Origin: Clostridia bacterium
GTDB lineage: Bacteria > Bacillota_A > Clostridia > Oscillospirales > Acutalibacteraceae
NCBI GenBank assembly: GCA_009930155.1
Contig: RZYX01000056.1
Coordinates: 1 to 11,341 of the forward strand
Direction of reading: 5' to 3'
DNA: 11,341 nucleotides
Position 1 is the first letter of the stretch; the number at the start of each line of letters is the position of its first letter. Below, in pieces: positions 7,025 through 11,341 of the stretch. The notes beneath the pieces were generated by a model. The model was not told where the DNA came from. It ran no database searches and saw only the letters and a program-made list of their open reading frames with translations. Position numbers and translations under genes: made by a program.

Positions 7025-8506
7025 TTATTTTTCTCTTTTTTTAGGAATCCAGAATATAAATTCTGTATATTCATCTTGCTTACTTCTAGCGGCTATCTGC
7101 CCACCGTGCATTTCAACAATACTTTTTGCAAGATACAAACCAAGACCTGCTCCTTTTACATCTTCGCTCCTTGATTTATCTACCTTATAAAATCTTTCAA
7201 ATATTCTTGCAACTTCATCTGGTGGGATTCCTGGGCAAGTATTCCTTATTCCTGCAATTATTCTATCTTTCTCCCAAGCAACAGAAACACAAATAGAGCC
7301 ACCGTCATCAGTAAATTTAACTGCATTATCCACAAGATTGTATATTACTTGATGTATCATATCTTCATCTGCTTCAACATAGATACTTTCAAGATTTTCA
7401 AGCCCTTTTATCATAATGTGTTTTTTATCTATTCGCTGTTCGAATGTTATGAAAATGTGGAAAAACATTTGAGATATGTCAAACTTGTTTTTTTGAAGCG
7501 TCAGCTCTCCTGCTTCAATCTTAGACAAGTTAAGCATTGATATTACAAGCCTTGACAAGCGTTTTACCTCATCCGAAACTATTCCAAGGTAATAATCCTG
7601 CTTTTCTGGCGGAATAGTTCCATCCAGTATTCCATCTATAAATCCGCTTATGGTGGTTATAGGTGTTTTCAGTTCGTGCGACACATTTGCAACAAAACTT
7701 CGCCGTGACGACTCAAGTGTTGCAAGCGACTGTGCCATTGCATTAAGCCCATTTGCCAATTCTCCAAGCTCATCATTATTATCAACCACCAAACGCTGCG
7801 AAAAATCTCCGCTTGCATAGTTATTTGTCATTTTAGACATCTCGTGTAGTGGTTTTGTAATACTATAAGTAAACGCATAAACAGCAGCAGATGTAAGAAT
7901 TATTGTAATAATTGCAGCAAGAATAAACAGCTTCATCATCCCACCAATAAATGGTCCAAGCCCCTCAACAACAGGCTGTGTTGCAAAAACATATCCTATT
8001 GTTTCTCCGTTTACAACTATCTTTTCACTTACAAGTATATGAAGTTCACGATATAAACCATCAAGCTTATCCATCGTGTAATAACTTTCCTGCCCTATAT
8101 TTTCTAGTATTCGCTTAGGTATCTTATATCCATCGTGAAAATCACAGTTGCCATTGTTTACAATCTTCATGTCCTTAGACAATAAATCTTTGCAAAGTAT
8201 TATTCTTCCTTCTGCATCGCATATAAATACATCTGAATCTGTCGCCGAAGACATAATACTTAACATATTACTAAGTATAAAAACAGATGTTTCATTATCC
8301 TCTTCCATTTTTCCCGATTCAAACAATCCCTGAGTGGTATGCGAAACTGTTTCAACATTCTCGGTAAGCATCTTTACATTACTATCTGTCCAGTAATCTG
8401 CAACAAACGACATAAGAGATATACCCATTATTAATACGCTTGCTAGTAGAATAGAGACTGACGCAATAAAGTATTTTTTGAGTAGACTTCCCTTTTTACT
8501 GTACAT
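7025..8506 (-). CDS. Membrane sensor histidine kinase (HAMP-HisKA-HATPase)
   Basis: A 493-residue kinase expected to phosphorylate the response regulator encoded 27 bases upstream. Order: membrane helix 1 (about 12-35), an extracytoplasmic sensor of about 150 residues (36-189), membrane helix 2 (190-213), HAMP (214-265), HisKA with phospho-acceptor H277 in SHELKTP, then HATPase with N box N394 (NLVDNAVKF), F box ERFYKVDKSR (437-446) and G2 box GAGLGL (452-457). The sensor region around 92-175 (DVFICDAEGRIILCKD to ETIGYVFATQP) looks like a PAS-like/Cache sensor fold, unproven. The G1 box reads NTCPGI (422-427), where DxGxGI is classical. No cytoplasmic PAS domain is present, unlike WalK. ATG 8506 follows GAGGT by seven bases. 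The ligand cannot be read from sequence; the downstream protease suggests envelope stress. Confidence 0.94.
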   Translation of the reverse strand: MYSKKGSLLKKYFIASVSILLASVLIMGISLMSFVADYWTDSNVKMLTENVETVSHTTQGLFESGKMEEDNETSVFILSNMLSIMSSATDSDVFICDAEGRIILCKDLLSKDMKIVNNGNCDFHDGYKIPKRILENIGQESYYTMDKLDGLYRELHILVSEKIVVNGETIGYVFATQPVVEGLGPFIGGMMKLFILAAIITIILTSAAVYAFTYSITKPLHEMSKMTNNYASGDFSQRLVVDNNDELGELANGLNAMAQSLATLESSRRSFVANVSHELKTPITTISGFIDGILDGTIPPEKQDYYLGIVSDEVKRLSRLVISMLNLSKIEAGELTLQKNKFDISQMFFHIFITFEQRIDKKHIMIKGLENLESIYVEADEDMIHQVIYNLVDNAVKFTDDGGSICVSVAWEKDRIIAGIRNTCPGIPPDEVARIFERFYKVDKSRSEDVKGAGLGLYLAKSIVEMHGGQIAARSKQDEYTEFIFWIPKKREK

Positions 8507-8533
8507 TACTATACCTCAAAATTATAATTTAGA

Positions 8534-9223
8534 TTATTCTTTTATTTCAAATTTGTAGCCAACGCCCCAAACTGTTTTAAGTTCCCATTTTACAGAAACA
8601 CCTTCAAGTTTTTCACGAAGACGCTTAACATGAACATCAACTGTTCTGGAATCGCCATAATAATCAAATCCCCAAACCTCATCAAGCAATTGGTCTCTTG
8701 TAAAAACTCTGTTTGGATTACTTGCCAAATGATAAATAAGTTCAAGCTCTTTTGGAGGTGTGCCTATTTGCTCACCTTTTACTTTAAGCTCATAGTTTGT
8801 AAGATTTATAGAGAGGTCTTCAAACTCAACCAACTTGTTTGAAACATCAGTTTTAGAAGATGTTCTGCGAAGAACTGCTTTAATTCTTGCAATAACTTCC
8901 TTTGCATCAAAAGGCTTTACAACATAATCATCTGCACCAAGTTCAAGCCCTAAAACCTTATCAAAGGTCTCGCCCTTAGCTGTTATCATAATTATAGGTT
9001 TTTCGGATGTTTTACGAATCTCACGGCAAACCTGCCAACCATCAAGTTTTGGTAGCATTATGTCGAGAACCACTAAATCTGGTTTTTGTTCATGAAAAGC
9101 AGAAACAGCATTTTCACCGTCATTTGCAATTGCAACAGTGTAACCCTCTTTTTCTAAATAAAGCCTTAGCAGTTCACAAATATTTATATCATCATCAACG
9201 ACCAAAATCTTTTCTACGCTCAT
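8534..9223 (-). CDS. OmpR/PhoB-family response regulator
   Basis: A 229-residue DNA-binding regulator, first gene of the operon. The receiver domain (about 4-115) has the acidic pocket D10-D12 (VVDDDIN), phospho-acceptor D54 (VVLDIMLP), T81 (IMITAKG) and K103 (VVKPF). The winged-helix DNA-binding domain (about 130-227) has the typical PPKELELIYHLASNP, VFTRDQLLDEVWGFDY, SRTVDVHVKRLREKL and TVWGVGYKF segments. Every key residue is present. ATG 9223 lies about eight bases after AGGGGG. It is followed by its cognate kinase, htrA and a DUF1287 gene, which are likely among its targets. Overall sequence is of the PhoP/WalR/CssR kind; I do not assign a specific orthologue. Confidence 0.96.
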   Translation of the reverse strand: MSVEKILVVDDDINICELLRLYLEKEGYTVAIANDGENAVSAFHEQKPDLVVLDIMLPKLDGWQVCREIRKTSEKPIIMITAKGETFDKVLGLELGADDYVVKPFDAKEVIARIKAVLRRTSSKTDVSNKLVEFEDLSINLTNYELKVKGEQIGTPPKELELIYHLASNPNRVFTRDQLLDEVWGFDYYGDSRTVDVHVKRLREKLEGVSVKWELKTVWGVGYKFEIKE

Positions 9224-9337
9224 TTTATTTCCCCCTAATAGATATATTATATATCTTTTAAATTTATTTTTGATGAATATATTTTTAACTTTTATAACAT
9301 TAAAAATGTGTGTGAAAAATCAAGCATAAAAATACTT

Positions 9338-9361
9338 TTAAATGTTCACATTAACATTTAA
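9338..9361. repeat. 9-bp perfect inverted repeat over the predicted -10 and start (possible operator)
   Basis: The arms TTAAATGTT (9338-9346) and AACATTTAA (9353-9361) are exact reverse complements separated by six bases. The right arm coincides with the predicted -10 of the operon promoter. A second, slightly imperfect copy lies upstream. It is not followed by a U-tract and is not near a gene end, so it is unlikely to be a terminator. Likely a regulator site; which regulator is unknown. Confidence 0.45.
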
Positions 9362-9384
9362 TCACAAATATGAACAACTGTCAA
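9356..9384 (-). promoter_or_regulatory. Candidate promoter of the two-component/htrA operon
   Basis: On the minus strand a perfect TTGACA (9384-9379) is followed after exactly 17 bases by TTAAAT (9361-9356; four of six matches to TATAAT). Transcription would begin near 9349, giving a leader of about 125 bases before the regulator start. A second weak candidate nearer the gene, TTGATT followed by T/A-rich boxes around 9295-9325, cannot be excluded. The -10 overlaps an inverted repeat described separately. Confidence 0.5.
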
Positions 9385-9389
9385 AGCAA

Positions 9390-9422
9390 TTAAATGTTTT
9401 TTTGCCTTTCAAAACATTTTAA
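9390..9422. repeat. Second imperfect copy of the TTAAATGTT/AACATTTAA inverted repeat
   Basis: TTAAATGTTTT (9390-9400) faces AAAACATTTTAA (9411-9422), the same half-site with one extra T, separated by ten bases. It sits just upstream of the predicted -35 of the two-component operon, centred about 56 bases from the first copy. Recurrence of the same 9-mer four times in about 85 bases argues for a binding site cluster, although base composition makes chance matches easier. Confidence 0.4.
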
Positions 9423-9553
9423 TATCAATCAGTCACATATTTTTATAAAAAATCAATCTACTTTAAAATATTAATATACATTAAATATCTAATTGTTTTG
9501 GTTATACATAGCCCACAATATTATTAAAAATACGCCATAAAAAAGATATACAA

Positions 9554-9584
9554 AGACACCCGTTTTATAATCAAACGGGTGTCT
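9554..9584 (-). terminator. Terminator downstream of the [FeFe] hydrogenase gene
   Basis: Arms AGACACCCGTTT (9554-9565) and AAACGGGTGTCT (9573-9584) form a perfect 12-bp stem with a 7-base loop, 28 bases after the hydrogenase stop. In the minus direction it is followed by TTTGTATATCTTTTTTAT, an interrupted but T-rich tail. The stem is GC-rich against very AT-rich surroundings. It marks the end of the hydrogenase unit, so this gene is the last of whatever operon lies beyond the right edge. Confidence 0.85.
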
Positions 9585-9612
9585 CAATTTATAACTTTAT
9601 TCTATTCAAAAA

Positions 9613-11341
9613 TTAATAAACTTTTCTTGCTATATAAGATGTATGAAGTATCTCATGTGCCTTATGGCTGTTTGGCTCACTAAGATATGTGTCATAAAGT
9701 TCCTTAACAGCAGGATTTTCATGGCTCTTTCTAAGCGTCATTGATTCATCTTCTGAATACAGTGCCTTTGCACGCTCTGCACGAAGGTCAATAGTGTTAT
9801 GTACATAACCAGGTTGAATTGGTTGTCCACCACCATTTACACATCCACCAGGACATGCCATAACTTCAATGAAGTGATACTGAGCTTTACCTTCTTTAAT
9901 CATATCCAGCAATTTACTTGCATTTTCAAGTCCAGAGGTTACAGCAACTCTTATTTTTGTTCCTGCAAGATCATACTCTGCCTCTTTTATGTCTTCTATT
10001 CCACGGACATCTTTAAACTCAAGGTCTTTAAGTTCTTCGCCTGTTACAACTTCTGCAACTGTACGCAAAGCAGCTTCCATAACTCCGCCTGTTGCACCAA
10101 AGATATGTCCAGCTCCAGATGCGATACCAAGAGGTTTATCAAACTCTTCATCTTTAAGTTCTTCAAAAACTATACCTGCTGTTTTTATCATTGCTGCAAG
10201 TTCTCTTGTTGTTATCGAAACATCAACATCAGCATAACCTGATGCATTTTGATGGTCACGGCTAACTTCAAACTTCTTTGCTGTGCAAGGCATAACGCTT
10301 ACTACAAAAATGTCTTTAGGGTCGATTCCATTTTTCTCTGCGTAATATGTCTTTATAAGTGCTCCGTACATTTGCTGTGGAGACTTGCAAGATGAAAGAT
10401 TTGGAATAAACTCAGGATAATAATGCTCACAGAACTTAATCCAGCCAGGTGAACAAGATGTTATCATTGGTAATGGACCATTATTTTTAAGGCGACCCAA
10501 AAGCTCTGTGCCTTCCTCAAGTATTGTTACATCGGCAGCAAAGTCAACATCAAAGACCTTATCAAAACCAAGTCTACGAAGTGATGCAGCAAGCTTACCT
10601 TCAACATTTGTTCCGATAGGCATACCAAAACATTCGCCAAGCTGTGCACGAACAGATGGAGCAGGAGCAACAACAACATGCTTTGTTTCGTCCTTCAATG
10701 CATCCCATACTTTATATGTGTCATCTTTTTCAACCAACGCACCTGTTGGGCAAACCGAAATACACTGTCCACAATTTACACAAGATGTGTCATTAAGCGG
10801 AAGGTCAAATGCACTTGAAATATGTGTTTCATATCCACGGTCATTACATCCTATAACTGCTACATGCTGATTTTGTTTACATACAGCAACACAGCGACGG
10901 CAAAGAATGCACTTTGAGTTATCTCTTACAAGATGAGGAGCAGAATCATCAATATCAGGGAGCATTTCCTCATTAGATTCAAATCTTTTTTGGTCAACAC
11001 CATATTCAAGTGAAAGTGTCTGAAGCTCACAGTTCTGGTTTCTTGAACAAGAGAGACAATCCATTCTATGGTTAGAGAGTATAAGTTCTAATGTTGTTTT
11101 GCGTGCTTTTCTTAGAGCGGGAGTGTTAGTAAGGACCTCCATGCCTTCTGCTACTGGGTAAACACAAGCTGTTGCAAGAGCACGAGCGCCCTTTACTTCA
11201 ACTACGCACATACGGCAAGCGCCAATAGCATTTATATCTTTAAGGTAGCACAGTGTTGGTATACGAATACCTATACTTTGTGCAGCTTCTAGTATCGTGG
11301 CATTTTGAGGAGCCTCGACCTCAATCCCGTTAATATTAAGT
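9613..11341 (-). CDS. hydA: [FeFe] hydrogenase catalytic subunit (HydA/HndD/HymC type), missing only its first few codons
   Basis: Reduces protons to H2 (or the reverse) at an H-cluster, with electrons from ferredoxin and, in multi-subunit forms, NADH. The 576 visible residues, numbered here from the first complete codon at the right edge, run parallel to Clostridium pasteurianus hydrogenase I (CpI, 574 residues) with a constant offset of three at every metal ligand. Order: [2Fe-2S] ferredoxin domain C31, C42, C45, C59; His-ligated [4Fe-4S] H91, C95, C98, C104; two [4Fe-4S] clusters C144/147/150/154 and C187/190/193/197; then the H domain with L1 TSCSPGW (C296, S297), L2 MPCTAKKFE (C352) and L3 MACPGGCVNGGGQP (C496, C500). 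Proton-path residues matching CpI E279, E282 and S319 are present. L1 has Ser where CpI has ligand Cys300. ATG 11211 is internal: starting there would delete C31 and C42. The length suggests the true start is about three codons beyond the edge. Whether HndC/HydB-like partners lie upstream cannot be seen. Confidence 0.95.
   Translation of the reverse strand, partial: LNINGIEVEAPQNATILEAAQSIGIRIPTLCYLKDINAIGACRMCVVEVKGARALATACVYPVAEGMEVLTNTPALRKARKTTLELILSNHRMDCLSCSRNQNCELQTLSLEYGVDQKRFESNEEMLPDIDDSAPHLVRDNSKCILCRRCVAVCKQNQHVAVIGCNDRGYETHISSAFDLPLNDTSCVNCGQCISVCPTGALVEKDDTYKVWDALKDETKHVVVAPAPSVRAQLGECFGMPIGTNVEGKLAASLRRLGFDKVFDVDFAADVTILEEGTELLGRLKNNGPLPMITSCSPGWIKFCEHYYPEFIPNLSSCKSPQQMYGALIKTYYAEKNGIDPKDIFVVSVMPCTAKKFEVSRDHQNASGYADVDVSITTRELAAMIKTAGIVFEELKDEEFDKPLGIASGAGHIFGATGGVMEAALRTVAEVVTGEELKDLEFKDVRGIEDIKEAEYDLAGTKIRVAVTSGLENASKLLDMIKEGKAQYHFIEVMACPGGCVNGGGQPIQPGYVHNTIDLRAERAKALYSEDESMTLRKSHENPAVKELYDTYLSEPNSHKAHEILHTSYIARKVY

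Larger units (their letters stand above)
9224..9612. other. 389-base AT-rich intergenic region between the hydrogenase gene and the regulator operon
   Basis: The part nearest 9223 is the 5' leader and promoter region of the response-regulator operon, with the repeated half-sites listed above. The part nearest 9613 holds the hydrogenase terminator. Between about 9425 and 9550 I see no convincing gene, riboswitch or RNA structure on either strand: open frames there are only a few codons long. Confidence 0.7.

Noticed and set aside
7012..7074. Earlier in-frame ATG (7074) for htrA, adding 21 residues
   Set aside because: It would overlap the kinase gene by 50 bases, and the ATG at 7011 has a clear ribosome binding site at the end of the kinase gene.
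9425..9550. AT-rich stretch searched for a small RNA, riboswitch or small gene
   Set aside because: No stable GC-containing hairpin, promoter-terminator pair or frame longer than a few codons with a ribosome binding site.
9799..10242. 147-residue open frame on the plus strand opposite the hydrogenase gene
   Set aside because: It lies wholly within a strongly conserved gene on the other strand, is Cys/Phe/Ser-rich in the way expected of an antisense reading, and has no recognisable domain.
10508..10870. 120-residue Ser/Thr-rich open frame on the plus strand
   Set aside because: Antisense shadow of the ferredoxin-domain part of the hydrogenase gene; no family similarity recognised.

Overview
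The window looks like chromosome of a low-GC, strictly anaerobic Bacillota, most likely a Clostridia member. The reasons are AT-rich intergenic DNA, sigma-A type promoters, strong purine-rich ribosome binding sites with some TTG/GTG starts, RNase Y, a Clostridium-type [FeFe] hydrogenase, and OmpR-type two-component genes. It reads as ordinary core and near-core genome. I see no mobile element, CRISPR array, tRNA or rRNA.

Layout, left to right. Bases 1-1006 (minus) hold the N-terminal part of ribonuclease Y (rny), which runs off the left edge just before its catalytic HD domain. A 289-base divergent intergenic region carries a promoter for rny (minus) and one for thrS (plus). The complete threonyl-tRNA synthetase gene thrS follows (1296-3242) and ends at a terminator that can serve both strands. 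Next, on the minus strand, come fetA-fetB, an ABC-type metal (iron) exporter of the FetAB family, translationally coupled by a 4-base overlap and preceded by a promoter with a 7-7-7 inverted repeat.

Bases 9223 down to 4908 (minus) form one four-gene transcription unit: OmpR-family response regulator, membrane sensor histidine kinase, membrane-anchored HtrA-type serine protease with a PDZ domain, and a membrane-anchored DUF1287 protein (NlpC/P60-like cysteine hydrolase family). Gaps are 27, 13 and 40 bases, and a 15-bp perfect hairpin terminator lies at the end. The content suggests an envelope-stress or cell-wall quality-control module: the kinase senses outside the membrane, the regulator acts on DNA, and the protease and hydrolase act on the outer face of the membrane. 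The 389-base region upstream of the regulator holds a candidate promoter and repeated TTAAATGTT/AACATTTAA half-sites, which may be a self-regulatory site.

The right end (9613-11341, minus) holds nearly all of an [FeFe] hydrogenase catalytic subunit, only a few N-terminal residues being outside the window. It carries the full ferredoxin-like iron-sulfur chain and collinear H-cluster motifs, with one notable change: the L1 motif reads TSCSPGW rather than TSCCPxW, placing serine where the classical enzyme has a cluster-ligating cysteine. I did not find a clearly undescribed system. The most interesting points are this hydrogenase substitution, the regulator-kinase-HtrA-DUF1287 operon, and palindromes embedded in three promoters.
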